64,000 bases of DNA from positions 1 to 64,000 of the forward strand of contig NZ_BSRQ01000023.1 of the NCBI RefSeq assembly GCF_030268685.1, given 5' to 3'. The position numbers and the translations under genes are program-made. Numbering within the stretch: position 1 is the first letter of the stretch; every line of letters starts with the position of its first letter. Below are positions 53,458-62,257 of this stretch, one piece after another. The notes under the pieces were generated by a model that was not told the origin of the DNA, made no database searches, and worked only from the letters and a program-made list of their open reading frames with translations. Origin of the DNA: Microtetraspora sp. NBRC 13810. Its GTDB lineage: Bacteria; Actinomycetota; Actinomycetes; Streptosporangiales; Streptosporangiaceae.

Positions 53458-54333
53458 ATGTCCACCGGCAACGCCTACGAAGCGTTGAACGACGCGGCGG
53501 GGGACGCGCGCTGGGCCTACGGCACCGGTTTCGCGGACCCGCTGGCCGGCGTCGACACCCGCCTGCCGGACGGCGTGGACGGGGCCGACCTGGGCGCCTA
53601 CTGCCTGATGCTGGGCGACGACGCGCTGGTCATGTCGCACCGGCTCCAGGAGTGGGTCACCCGGGCGCCGGAGCTGGAGGAGGAGGTCGCGCTCGCGAAC
53701 GTCGCCCTCGACCTGCTCGGCCAGGCCCGGCTGCTGCTCGCCCGCGCGGGCCAGGCCGACGGCTCCGGCCGCGGCGAGGACGACCTCGCGTTCCACCGCG
53801 AGCCGCACGAGTTCCGCGGCGTGCTGCTCGCCGAGGCCGAGAACGGCGACTTCGCCCACACCATGGCCCGGCTGCTCGTCTTCTCCACCTGGCGGCTGGC
53901 GCTGCTCGACCGGCTCCGCGCCTCGCGGGACCCGGTGCTCGCCGCCGTCGCGGGCAAGGGCGTCAACGAGGTCGCCTACCACCGCGACTACGCGGCGGGC
54001 TGGGTGGTGCGGCTCGGCGACGGCACCGCGCTGTCCAGGGAGCGGATGGCGGCCGGTCTCGCCGCCGTCTGGCCGCTCACCGGCGAGCTGTTCGCGGCGC
54101 ACGAGGTGGAGACGCGCCTCGTCGCGGCGGGGGTGGCGGTGGACCCGGCCGGGCTGCGCGAGGAGTTCGGCGCGGTGCTCCGCCAGGTGCTGGCCGCGGC
54201 CACCCTGGACGCGCCGCCGCTCCCCGTCCCCGGCGCCGCCGCCGGCCGTTCGGGCGAGCACACCGGCGCGCTCCGCGACCTGCTGGCCGAGCTCCAGGGG
54301 GTCGCCCGCGGCCTTCCGGAGGCGACGTGGTGA
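53458..54333 (+). CDS. paaC: Phenylacetyl-CoA epoxidase structural subunit PaaC
   Basis: The 291-residue PaaC is a ferritin-like helical protein (GDDALVMSHRLQEWVTRAPE, then EEVALANVALDLLGQARLLL, and LDRLRASRDPVLAAVAGKGV). It pairs with PaaA as a structural, non-catalytic partner. The ATG at 53458 lies 11 bp after the paaB stop. The end overlaps the paaD start by 4 bp. Confidence 0.94.
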   Translation: MSTGNAYEALNDAAGDARWAYGTGFADPLAGVDTRLPDGVDGADLGAYCLMLGDDALVMSHRLQEWVTRAPELEEEVALANVALDLLGQARLLLARAGQADGSGRGEDDLAFHREPHEFRGVLLAEAENGDFAHTMARLLVFSTWRLALLDRLRASRDPVLAAVAGKGVNEVAYHRDYAAGWVVRLGDGTALSRERMAAGLAAVWPLTGELFAAHEVETRLVAAGVAVDPAGLREEFGAVLRQVLAAATLDAPPLPVPGAAAGRSGEHTGALRDLLAELQGVARGLPEATW

Positions 54334-54827
54334 CCGGTCTCGCCCAGCGGGTCGCCGAGGCCGTCCCCGACCCCGAGCTGCCCATGCTGACCCTCGCCGA
54401 CCTCGGCATCCTGCGCGGTGTCGAGGAGGCGGGCGCGGGCCGGGTGGTGGTCACGATCACGCCGACCTACAGCGGCTGCCCGGCGATCGGGGCGATCCGC
54501 GCCGACCTGTCCGCGCGGCTGCGCGAGGCGGGCTACGACGAGGTGGAGATCCGCACGGCGCTCTCCCCCGCCTGGACCTCCGACTGGATCAGCGAGACGG
54601 GCCGGCGCAAGCTGTCGGCCGCCGGCATCGCCCCGCCGGGCGCCGCCCCGGTACGGCGGAGCGGGCCGGTGCCGCTGACCCTCGGGCCGGTCCGGCGGCG
54701 GGTGAGCTGCCCGCGGTGCGGTTCGGCGGAGACCGAGGAAGTGTCCGGGTTCGGGGCAACGGCGTGCAAGGCGCTGTGGCGCTGCCGCGCGTGCGCGGAA
54801 CCGTTCGAGCGGGTCAAGGAGATCTGA
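54330..54827 (+). CDS. paaD: PaaD, metal-sulfur cluster assembly factor (MIP18 family)
   Basis: The 165-residue PaaD has the DUF59/MIP18 block DPELPMLTLADLGILRGVEE and TPTYSGCPAIGAIRADL (with the conserved Cys). A C-terminal zinc-ribbon-like segment has four Cys (CPRCGSAE, CRACAE). It is needed for maturation of the PaaABCE oxygenase. GTG 54330 overlaps the paaC stop; an in-frame GTG at 54327 is the alternative. Confidence 0.93.
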   Translation: MTGLAQRVAEAVPDPELPMLTLADLGILRGVEEAGAGRVVVTITPTYSGCPAIGAIRADLSARLREAGYDEVEIRTALSPAWTSDWISETGRRKLSAAGIAPPGAAPVRRSGPVPLTLGPVRRRVSCPRCGSAETEEVSGFGATACKALWRCRACAEPFERVKEI

Positions 54828-54829
54828 AC

Positions 54830-55906
54830 GTGAGCACCACCACCCTGCGCCGTACGGAGTTCGCCACGTTGCGCGTGGCCCGGGTCGACCGGCTGTGCGA
54901 CGACGCCGCCGCGATCACCCTGGACGTGCCCGAGGAGCTCTCCGCCCGTTTCGCCTTCCGTCCGGGTCAGTGGCTCACGCTGCGCCGGACGGTGGACGGC
55001 CGGGAGGAGCGGCGGTCCTACTCGATCTGCGCCCGGCGCGGCGGCCCGCTGCGCATAGGCGTGCGGGAGGTGCCCGGCGGGCTCTTCTCCTGCTGGCTGG
55101 TGCGCGAGGTGCGGCCCGGCGACGAGGTCGAGGTGCTGCCGCCGGCCGGCGGTTTCACCCCCGACCTGGCCCGGCCCGCCCACCACGTGCTGATCGCGGC
55201 CGGCTCCGGCATCACGCCGGTGCTGTCCATCGCGTCGTCGGTCCTGGAGGACCCGGCGGGCCGGGCGACGATCTTCTACGGCAACCGCGCCGCGGACACC
55301 GTGATGTTCGCCGACGAGCTGGCCGACCTCAAGGACTCCTGCCCGGCCCGGCTGGAGCTGGTGCACGTGCTGTCCCGGGAGGCCCGCGAGGCGGAGCTGT
55401 TCAGCGGGCGGCTCGACGCCGACCGGCTGCGCGTGCTGCTGCCCGCCCTGACCAGGGTCGCCGAGGTGGACCACTGGTGGCTGTGCGGGCCGTACGAGAT
55501 GGTCGCGGACGCGCGGCGGGTGCTCGCCGAGCTGGGCGTGCCCGCCGAGCGGGTGCACCAGGAGCTGTTCTTCGTGGACGAGCCGCCGCCCGGCCCGGTG
55601 CGCAGGGAGGACACGCCGGACGGGGAGGCGGCCAGCGAGGTGACCGTGGTGCTCGACGGGCGTGCCACGACGATGACGCTGCGGCGTGACGTCACCGTCC
55701 TGGAGGGCGCCCAGCGGGTGCGGCCCGACCTGCCCTTCGCGTGCAAGGGCGGCGTGTGCGGCACCTGCCGGGCGCGGCTGGTCTCCGGGCGGGTGGACAT
55801 GCGGCGCAACTTCGCGCTGGAACCGGCCGAGGTGGCCGCCGGGTTCGTGCTCACCTGCCAGTCGTCGCCGGCCTCCGGCGCGGTCGTCGTGGACTACGAC
55901 GCCTGA
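54830..55906 (+). CDS. paaE: Phenylacetyl-CoA epoxidase reductase PaaE
   Basis: The 358-residue reductase has an FAD-binding barrel (about 1-105, RRSYSICARRGGPLRIGVRE), an NAD-binding domain with VLIAAGSGITPVLSIASSVL (about 119-138), and a plant-type 2Fe-2S ferredoxin domain at the C-terminus (CKGGVCGTCRA plus a later Cys in LTCQ). It passes electrons from NAD(P)H to the PaaA di-iron centre. The GTG start is 2 bp after the paaD stop. It is the last paa gene of this operon; a hairpin follows. Confidence 0.94.
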   Translation: MSTTTLRRTEFATLRVARVDRLCDDAAAITLDVPEELSARFAFRPGQWLTLRRTVDGREERRSYSICARRGGPLRIGVREVPGGLFSCWLVREVRPGDEVEVLPPAGGFTPDLARPAHHVLIAAGSGITPVLSIASSVLEDPAGRATIFYGNRAADTVMFADELADLKDSCPARLELVHVLSREAREAELFSGRLDADRLRVLLPALTRVAEVDHWWLCGPYEMVADARRVLAELGVPAERVHQELFFVDEPPPGPVRREDTPDGEAASEVTVVLDGRATTMTLRRDVTVLEGAQRVRPDLPFACKGGVCGTCRARLVSGRVDMRRNFALEPAEVAAGFVLTCQSSPASGAVVVDYDA

Positions 55907-55928
55907 CGCCCGCACCGGGTCACCCAGG

Positions 55929-55969
55929 GTGACGCCCGCGCCGGGTCACCCGGGTGGCACGGGCGTCAC
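55929..55969. terminator. Hairpin after paaE, overlapping the moxR 3' end
   Basis: GTGACGCCCG (55929-55938) pairs perfectly with CGGGCGTCAC (55960-55969). The right arm lies within the last codons of the convergent moxR gene, whose stop is at 55946-55948. A 24-bp imperfect direct repeat (TGACGCCCGC-CCGGGTCACCC) precedes it. Confidence 0.6.
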
Positions 55970-58765
55970 CGCGCAGATCTCCTCGACCAGGTCCGCCGCG
56001 GTGCGCCCGCGAGCCTGCGCCTCCGGGGTGAGGGCTAGCCGGTGGGCCAGCACCGGAACGGCGAGCGCCTTGACGTCCTCGGGCACCACGTAGTGCCGCC
56101 CGGCCGCGGCGGCCCGCACCCGCGCGGCCCGGAGCAGCCCGATACCGGCCCGCGGGCTCGCCCCGGACCGCGTGTCCTGCGCGGTCCTGGTGCCCGCGAC
56201 GACGCCCACCACGAAGTCGTAGATCGGGTCGGCGACGTGGATCCGGGTCGCGAAGTCGATCATGCCGGCGACGTCCGACGCCCTGGCCACCAACGGCAGC
56301 TGCTCGACCTGGGCGCCGGAGTTCCTGAGCATGTCCACCTCGGCCGCGTGGTCCGGGTAGCCGACCGGCACGCACATCAGGAAGCGGTCGAGCTGGGCCT
56401 CCGGCAGCGGGTGCGAGGCGTCGGTGTCCGCCGGGCTCCGGGTGGCCAGCACCAGGAACGGCCTGGGCACCGGCCGGGACTCCGCCCCCACCGTGACCCT
56501 GCGCTCCTCCATCACCTCCAGGAGCGCCGCCTGCGTCTTCGGCGCCGCCCGGTTGATCTCGTCGGCGAGCACGATGTTGCCGAACACCGGCCCCTCGTGG
56601 AACTCGAACCTCTGCGCCTGCGGGTCGAACACCGACACGCCCGTGATGTCCGAGGGCAGCAGGTCGGGGGTGAACTGCACCCGCCGCAACCGCGCGTCCA
56701 CACCGGCCGCGATCGCCCGCGCCAGCGTCGTCTTGCCGGTGCCCGGCACGCCTTCCACCAGCAGGTGCCCCTCGGAGAAGAGGCAGATCAGGGCCAGCTC
56801 GACGACGTCCCGCCTGCCCTTGATCACCTTCTCCACGTTGCCCGCGAGCAGTTCGAACCGCTGCGCGAACTGCGCCGCCAGCGCCGCCACCTCGCCCTGC
56901 GCCTCCGGCACCTCCATCCGCCGCTGGTGACCGGACTCCGGCGTCGGCGCCGCATAGGGCGCCTGCGCGGCGTAGCCGTCCCCCTGGTGGGAGGGGCTGT
57001 ACGGCGCGAGCTCCTGCCCCGGCGCGTACGACGCCGCGTCCCTGTACTCCTGGTAGGCGGGCTCCTTCGGCGGGTACACCGGGGTGTCCTTCGCCGCGTA
57101 GTCCTTGGCCCCGTAGTCCTTGGCCGCGTACGAAGGCCCGTCCTTGAACGCCGGCCGGTCCACCGGGGCGTAGGAGTCCTGGGCCCCGTAAGGCACGACC
57201 TCCTGACCGGCGTGCTCCTTCGGAGCGTAGTCCTGGCCTCCCCTGTAGGGGACGTCCTGCGAGGTGTACGGCGAGGCGTCGCCGTACGGGGGAGGCGTAC
57301 GGTAGCCGTTGTCCGGCGAGGGCCGGTGCGCGGGCTCGAACCCGCCATCCGTACCGGAACGGGGTGCCGGGTCCGGGGCGGGCCGGGGGTCGTAGCCGGG
57401 ATCGGACCCCGGGCGGTCGTAAGTGTCGGTGCCCGGACGCGGGGACGGGTCATAACCGCTGTCGGAGGCGGGCCGGGGGTCATAACCGCCGTCCACCCCC
57501 GAACGCGGCGACGAGTCGTACCCGCCGTCAGAGCCAGTCCGCGCGTCGTAACCGCCGTCGGACCCCGGACGCGGCTCGTAGCCACCGTCCGAGCCAGGCC
57601 GGGGATCGAAACCGCCGTCGGAACCAGGCCGAGGATCGTAACCGCCGTCCGAGCCAGGCCGGGGATCGAAACCGCCGTCGGCGCCTGGGCGAGGCGACGG
57701 ATCGTAAGCGCCGTCAGACCCCGGACGCGGCGACAGATCGTAGCCGCCGTCCGAACCGGCGCGGGGGTCGTAACCACCCTCAGATCCCGAACGCGGAGAC
57801 GGCTCATAACCACCGTCGGCCCCGGGACGCGGCTCGTAACCACCGTCAGAACCCGGGCGCGGAGCAGGGTCGTAGCCACCGTCCGAACCGGGACGCGACT
57901 CGTAACCACCCTCGGACCCCGAACGCGAAGCGGGGTCATAACCACCGTCGGGACCAGGACGCGACTCGTAACCACCCTCAGATCCCGAACGCGGAGACGG
58001 CTCATAACCACCGTCGGACCCGGGACGGGGGTCGTAGCCGGCGTCGGAACCGGGGCGGGGGTCGTACCCGGTGTCAGAACCGGGACGAGGGTCGTAGCCG
58101 CTGTCGGGGGCCGGGCGGGGGGACGGGTCGTAGCCGCCGGAGAGGGGGGCGGAGGCGTCGTAGCCGTGGCTTCTGACCGGCATGGCGTAGGTGGTCTCGC
58201 CGTCGCGGTAGGCGAGGTCGCCGGGTGCCTTGTCGTCGTCGTAGCCGGGGCCGCGGCCCGCGCCCGGGTAGGCGGGGAGGCCGGGCAGGGTCGGGTACCC
58301 GCCGGTGATGATCTGCGCGACGTCGATGCCGCCCGAGGGCTTCTTCTCGCCGTACCCGCCCGGCGGCGGACCGCCCTTGTCACCGTAACCGGGCGGCGGG
58401 CCCTGGTCGCCGTAACCAGGGGGCGGACCTTGGTCGCCGTAGCCAGGTGGCGGGCCCTGGTCGCCGTAGCCCGGGGGCGGGCCCTGGTCGCCGTAGCCCG
58501 GGGGCGGGCCCTGGTCGCCGTAGCCCGGGGGCGGGCCCTGGTCGCCGTAGCCAGGTGGGGGGCCGTCGGCGTACGGGCCGGGGCGGGGGTGGTCGTCGTA
58601 GGCGTTGGGCTGGCGGGGGGTGGGGCGGTCGCGGTCGGCGGAGCCGGGGGCGGTCGGGAAGCCGAGCGCGTCGACGGCGCCGTGCTCGCCTTTGGCGGGA
58701 CGCCTGCCGGAGGAGTCCGCGTACCCCTCGCGGGGCTGGCCGGACTCCGGGCGGTTACTGCTCAC
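55946..58765 (-). CDS. MoxR-family AAA+ ATPase with giant repeat-rich N-terminus
   Basis: The 939-residue protein has a normal MoxR module only at the end (about 615-939): VEGVPGTGKTTLARAIA (Walker A near 672), VLADEINRAAPKTQAALLEV (Walker B and sensor) and LATRSPADTDASHPLPEAQL. Before it lie about 600 disordered residues: eight or so GPPPGYGDQ units (about 68-133), a spacer, then about 25 decapeptides of GSDGGYDPRP type (207-468) and a Tyr/Pro/Ala tail. MoxR proteins remodel or insert metal into partner proteins and usually sit beside DUF58 and VWA genes; none is adjacent here. The GTG start follows GGAGG at 7 nt. The unusual tail may form a condensate or surface contact (inference). Confidence 0.88.
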   Translation of the reverse strand: MSSNRPESGQPREGYADSSGRRPAKGEHGAVDALGFPTAPGSADRDRPTPRQPNAYDDHPRPGPYADGPPPGYGDQGPPPGYGDQGPPPGYGDQGPPPGYGDQGPPPGYGDQGPPPGYGDQGPPPGYGDKGGPPPGGYGEKKPSGGIDVAQIITGGYPTLPGLPAYPGAGRGPGYDDDKAPGDLAYRDGETTYAMPVRSHGYDASAPLSGGYDPSPRPAPDSGYDPRPGSDTGYDPRPGSDAGYDPRPGSDGGYEPSPRSGSEGGYESRPGPDGGYDPASRSGSEGGYESRPGSDGGYDPAPRPGSDGGYEPRPGADGGYEPSPRSGSEGGYDPRAGSDGGYDLSPRPGSDGAYDPSPRPGADGGFDPRPGSDGGYDPRPGSDGGFDPRPGSDGGYEPRPGSDGGYDARTGSDGGYDSSPRSGVDGGYDPRPASDSGYDPSPRPGTDTYDRPGSDPGYDPRPAPDPAPRSGTDGGFEPAHRPSPDNGYRTPPPYGDASPYTSQDVPYRGGQDYAPKEHAGQEVVPYGAQDSYAPVDRPAFKDGPSYAAKDYGAKDYAAKDTPVYPPKEPAYQEYRDAASYAPGQELAPYSPSHQGDGYAAQAPYAAPTPESGHQRRMEVPEAQGEVAALAAQFAQRFELLAGNVEKVIKGRRDVVELALICLFSEGHLLVEGVPGTGKTTLARAIAAGVDARLRRVQFTPDLLPSDITGVSVFDPQAQRFEFHEGPVFGNIVLADEINRAAPKTQAALLEVMEERRVTVGAESRPVPRPFLVLATRSPADTDASHPLPEAQLDRFLMCVPVGYPDHAAEVDMLRNSGAQVEQLPLVARASDVAGMIDFATRIHVADPIYDFVVGVVAGTRTAQDTRSGASPRAGIGLLRAARVRAAAAGRHYVVPEDVKALAVPVLAHRLALTPEAQARGRTAADLVEEICAVTPVPPG
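57360..58145. repeat. Long array of 30-bp-type tandem repeats in moxR
   Basis: About 25 imperfect units, mostly 30 or 33 bp, encode G-S-D-G-G-Y-D/E-P-R/S-P peptides. Unit boundaries keep the reading frame. Divergence is mainly at third positions, showing coding selection rather than CRISPR or satellite DNA. Confidence 0.85.
58366..58560. repeat. 27-bp tandem repeat (GPPPGYGDQ) in moxR
   Basis: Seven to eight units of 27 bp (for example GGCCCTGGTCGCCGTAGCC on the plus strand), three of them identical, code the nonapeptide GPPPGYGDQ on the minus strand. Near identity suggests recent expansion. Confidence 0.85.
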
Positions 58766-59321
58766 CGGAACCTCCGGAAGAGGCCCGGCCGCGAGGCCGG
58801 GACGTGATCCGGCCCCCGTTAAGGGGGGCCCGGCGACAGCGGGGCAGCCTCGGCCGCGAAGCGTCCGTCATGAGCGAGTCCTCTCTCGATCAGATGCGGG
58901 ATCCGGGCGTTCACGAAACGGCGGGCACGCCGGACGTCGAAGAGACGGGAAACCGTCCCCGGCCGTCTCCGCGGGCCTCTCGCCGCGGAGCGCTCAGGCC
59001 GCCGTTCCACTCGATCCGGGACCGGGTGGCGCCGATCTGACCGGTACCGTCATCGGCGCGGGCGGTCACGTCCGCGTTTCCGGGAACGCCGCAGGCCGGA
59101 CCGGTGGCCCGACCGCTTGGCGGCCTGGGGAATCTCACCCTGACTCACCCCGTGTGCCCGATGACTGATCCTTGGTCCCCGTTTTAACCAGGGTCACCCT
59201 AGCGTGGGTCACAGGTAACCCGCAGGTATCCATCCAAGCCATGACATTCTGCACAGGGGTCGGGCGGGGGCGCCCGGCGAGCGGGCCAGGACTGTCGTAC
59301 GCACGCCGTACCGTAGTGCGC
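58766..59321. other. Intergenic region between moxR and the SMC-like operon
   Basis: About 550 bp separate the divergent genes. A 56-codon ATG frame at 58870-59040 (+) has no ribosome binding site and weak codon bias, so I do not call it a gene. Stems GGCCCGGCC/GGCCGGGAC (about 58781-58802) and GGCCCCC/GGGGGGCC (58811-58831) lie in the moxR leader. The segment 59140-59250 has lower GC and repeated GGGTCAC-like motifs (GGTCACC, GGGTCAC) that may be regulator sites. Confidence 0.4.
59309..59321 (+). promoter_or_regulatory. Candidate -10 box for a leaderless SMC-operon mRNA
   Basis: TACCGT (59309-59314) is followed 7 nt later by the GTG at 59322, with no ribosome binding site. An in-frame GTG at 59316 is too close to the box to be used from this promoter. 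Confidence 0.4.
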
Positions 59322-60536
59322 GTGCTTCAGACCGACCAGGCGATCACCCTCGACTCAGCGCTGAGCGAGGAGGCGGTGCTCGCGACCTACCGGCGCATGT
59401 TCGCCGCCCTCGCGCGGGACAGCGGCGCGGTCGTCGACGATCCCGTGCTCGTCGACATCGCCGAGACGCTGTTCGCGGCGTTCGCGGAGGCGGGCGAGGA
59501 GTGGCTGACCCACGAGCAGATGCGTTATGCCTGCCGCGACCACCCGGCCGACCTGTTCGAAAACCGGTTGCGCGTGCTCAGGGGGCTCGGCGCGATCCGC
59601 GAGGTCTTCCCCAAGCCCAACCAGCTGCGTTACCGGGCGTCGTTCACCAGCGTGGTCGGCCTCATGTTCGTCCGGCGGATGATGGACGACGGCGGCCAGT
59701 CCGAGATGCACCGCCTGCTCGCGCTCGAAGATCTCAACGTCGCCGACCCGCGCACCACCATGGAGGAGGCGCGGCAGAGCGCGCACAACCTGGCGCGGGC
59801 GTTCCGGCTGTGGGCGCTGGAGCTGATCACCCTGACCATGGGCACCATCGAGGAGCTGCGCGAGCAGGCTCCGAAGCTGTGGGGCACCGAGGAGATCGCG
59901 CGGCGGGCGCAGAGCCTGCACGGCACGATCCTGACCCGCTGGCCCGAGCTCGACCGCACCTGCACCGAGCTGCGCGCGGCGATCTACTCCTACAGCGACG
60001 CCTCGCGGCGGGCGGCGGGCCGCCTGGCCGACTCGGCCGGCACCACCCGCAACCTGACCCTGCTGCCGTCCGAGACGTGGCGCACCTTCGCCCAGACGGC
60101 GTCCAAGGAGCGGCTGGCGGCGGTGCTCGACGGGCTGGTCTTCGACGCCCCCGCGCCGTGGCACGACCCGGCGGCGATCGTCCGCGCCGTGGACGAGAGC
60201 CCGCGTCCCGCGCTCGCCCAGCCCACGCCCCCGCGCTCGGCCCTGCCCGACCCCGGTCCCGAGGGCTCCTACGACGCCGGCGGCGGACCGGCGGCGGACC
60301 GCCTGACGGCCGTGGCCGAGGAGGCGCTGGCCGGGCGTGACTCGGTCGCCCTCCAGGAGCTGCTGGGCGCGGCGGGCGACTGGGTGTCCGCGCGCCGCCT
60401 CCTCGCCGACCTCGCCGCCGTGGATCTGCGGCCCGAGCTCCCCTACCGGCTGCGCTGGTCCGACGAGCTGACCGCCTCCCCCGAGGCCGAGCCCACCTGG
60501 CTCACCCACGGCCGCCTCGAAAGGACCACCCCGTGA
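59322..60536 (+). CDS. Winged-helix kleisin-like protein (MukF/MksF/JetA position)
   Basis: The 404-residue protein has an N-terminal winged-helix-like segment (EEWLTHEQMRYACRDHPADL, then LRVLRGLGAIREV and QLRYRASF, about 60-108). A long all-helical middle follows (FVRRMMDDGG to LWALELITLTMGTIEELREQ), then helices to about 270, a flexible stretch and a C-terminal helical/WH-like end (LAGRDSVALQELLGAAGDWV to YRLRW). This is the layout of MukF-type kleisins, and the gene is first in a row with a WH protein and an SMC-like ATPase. It does not resemble DUF3375, the usual Wadjet type I JetA. GTG 59322 fits a leaderless start. The stop overlaps the next gene by 4 bp. Confidence 0.65.
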   Translation: MLQTDQAITLDSALSEEAVLATYRRMFAALARDSGAVVDDPVLVDIAETLFAAFAEAGEEWLTHEQMRYACRDHPADLFENRLRVLRGLGAIREVFPKPNQLRYRASFTSVVGLMFVRRMMDDGGQSEMHRLLALEDLNVADPRTTMEEARQSAHNLARAFRLWALELITLTMGTIEELREQAPKLWGTEEIARRAQSLHGTILTRWPELDRTCTELRAAIYSYSDASRRAAGRLADSAGTTRNLTLLPSETWRTFAQTASKERLAAVLDGLVFDAPAPWHDPAAIVRAVDESPRPALAQPTPPRSALPDPGPEGSYDAGGGPAADRLTAVAEEALAGRDSVALQELLGAAGDWVSARRLLADLAAVDLRPELPYRLRWSDELTASPEAEPTWLTHGRLERTTP

Positions 60537-62257
60537 CCCCCGCCACCCCCGGACCGTCCGACGCGCCCCCGGACGCCCCCGGGTCCGCCCCCTCCACGGG
60601 CGGCTCCGGGCGCTTCTCGCATGCCGCGGACCATGACGGAGGGCCGTTGCGGGGCGCCGGGGCGGGGATCGGGGCGCGTGGGTGGGAGCCTGCGGTGGCG
60701 CACGCGGTGGCGCGGGCGACGGGGCCGCTGGCGCTCGGGGTCGACGAGCCCGCGCCCGCGGGGATGACGCGGCTGGTGCACGACGACGGCACGGGGCTCG
60801 CCCTGCCGGTGTGGCCGGACGGGGCGACTCCCGCGCTGCTGGAGGAATACCAGGTCACGGCCGTCTCGGTGGAACGTTCCGGTGAGGCCCGGCGGGTGCT
60901 GGCCGCCTGCCTCACATGCTGCTGGACCGACCTCGACGCCGACCCGTGGCCGGGCGAGCCCGCGCCGCTGGATCTCGTCCTCGCCGCCTATCGCGCCCTC
61001 ATCGGCCGCAACGACGACCTGATGCGCAACTGGGCGATCGGCGCGCTGCGCCGGCTGCACGACTCGGCCTGGGTGACCCTGTCCGGGGGTGTCGTACGGC
61101 TCGGCCCGCGCTGCGCCACCTGGCCCCCGGAGTCGCACGGCCAGCTGCGCGAGCTGATGCGCCGCCTCCCACCCCCCGAGGCCCCCTCCGTCCTGCCCCT
61201 CTTCTCCCCCGCCGCGCCGCCGGCGGCCACCCCCTCCACCACCCCGGCGACCGTCGGCACGGAAGCGACCGCCGAAGGCCCGGAGACCACCGCAGAAGAC
61301 GAGGAGGCGACCACCCGGAGCGCGGAGATCACTGCCGAGGGCGCGGAGGCGACCACCCGGAGCGCGGAGGCCACCGCCGAGGGCGCGGAGACGTCCGCCG
61401 CCCTCGACGGCGTGACCGCCCCTCCTCGCGACGCGGCCGAGGCGATGTCCCCGGCGACGTCCCCGGCGACGCAGGAAGGGGAGCGCGGCGGGGAGCCGGT
61501 GGGGGTGACCGTGCTGGACGGCGGCGGGTGGGACGACGAGTGCCTGGAGGCGTTCGACGAGCGGCGCCGGGCGGAGCTGGTGGCGGCGTTCCTGGCCGTG
61601 GAGCACGCGGCCGAACCGGTGCAGGAGGCGCGGTTCGCCGCGCTGCGCGACCCCGCGCTCCGCCGTACGCTCGGCGAGATGCTCGCCAGGCGGGGGCGCG
61701 CGCTGATCCAGCGCCGCGACCGCTGGACGTCGGGGTACGACGACGCGGTGGCGGCCGGTGTGGGCACGACGCTCGGCGAGGCGGAGCGGGCGGTGCTCGT
61801 GCTGGTGCTCGTGCACTCGGTGGCGATCCCGCGCTCGGAGGGGGTGCTCGGGGAGGACACCTGGCTCTCGCCGTTCCCGACCCCGGCCGAGGAGCTGCGC
61901 CGCCACTCGCAGCTGCCGATCGGCGAGCTGGAGTCCGCGCTCAGGTCGCTCCGGCACGCGGGCCTGCTCACCCAGGTCAAGGCGGGCGAGGAGGCGGGCG
62001 GCTACGTCCCGGGCCCGCAGTTCCACCGGCTGACCCAGGAGGCGCGGCGCCGGCTGCAGGAGGAGCTGATCCTGGCCGCCGGCCCGAACACGCCGCTCGC
62101 GGCGGCCGTGCGCGCGAAACGCGCACCCCAGGAGCGGCACGGCGCCCGGCCCGCGACGGCCGGCGGCGAAAACGATCAAGATGGTGCCGGCGGACTGTCC
62201 ACGGCGGGTACGGCCGGCGGGCGCGGGCGGGGCGACGGAGAAAGGGGCGGGAAGTGA
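60533..62257 (+). CDS. Large winged-helix protein (MukE/MksE/JetB position)
   Basis: The 574-residue protein has two ordered parts separated by a disordered linker. The first (about 100-210) contains the WH-like segment LMRNWAIGALRRLHDSAWVT and LSGGVVRLGPR. The second (about 320-530) has LGEAERAVLVLVLVHSVAIP, then LRRHSQLPIGELESALRSLR and HAGLLTQ, a WH with a wing GGYVPGPQFHRLT. The linker (about 220-310) is Glu/Thr/Ala-rich with tandem repeats. MukE-type subunits are WH dimers of about 200-240 residues that bind the kleisin, so this would be an enlarged version. The GTG start overlaps the upstream stop and the TGA overlaps the SMC-like start. Confidence 0.6.
   Translation: MTPATPGPSDAPPDAPGSAPSTGGSGRFSHAADHDGGPLRGAGAGIGARGWEPAVAHAVARATGPLALGVDEPAPAGMTRLVHDDGTGLALPVWPDGATPALLEEYQVTAVSVERSGEARRVLAACLTCCWTDLDADPWPGEPAPLDLVLAAYRALIGRNDDLMRNWAIGALRRLHDSAWVTLSGGVVRLGPRCATWPPESHGQLRELMRRLPPPEAPSVLPLFSPAAPPAATPSTTPATVGTEATAEGPETTAEDEEATTRSAEITAEGAEATTRSAEATAEGAETSAALDGVTAPPRDAAEAMSPATSPATQEGERGGEPVGVTVLDGGGWDDECLEAFDERRRAELVAAFLAVEHAAEPVQEARFAALRDPALRRTLGEMLARRGRALIQRRDRWTSGYDDAVAAGVGTTLGEAERAVLVLVLVHSVAIPRSEGVLGEDTWLSPFPTPAEELRRHSQLPIGELESALRSLRHAGLLTQVKAGEEAGGYVPGPQFHRLTQEARRRLQEELILAAGPNTPLAAAVRAKRAPQERHGARPATAGGENDQDGAGGLSTAGTAGGRGRGDGERGGK
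61304..61387. repeat. 42-bp tandem repeat in the linker of the WH protein
   Basis: Two 42-bp units begin at 61304 and 61346 and differ at four positions. They code EATTRSAE-I/A-TAEGA peptides in the acidic linker. In-frame and likely variable. Confidence 0.75.

Noticed and set aside
57360-58145. CRISPR-like periodic array
   Set aside because: Repeats lack unique spacers, keep reading frame, and encode a decapeptide in moxR.
58870-59040. 56-codon ATG frame upstream of the SMC-like operon
   Set aside because: No ribosome binding site, weak codon bias, and an equally plausible minus-strand frame across it.
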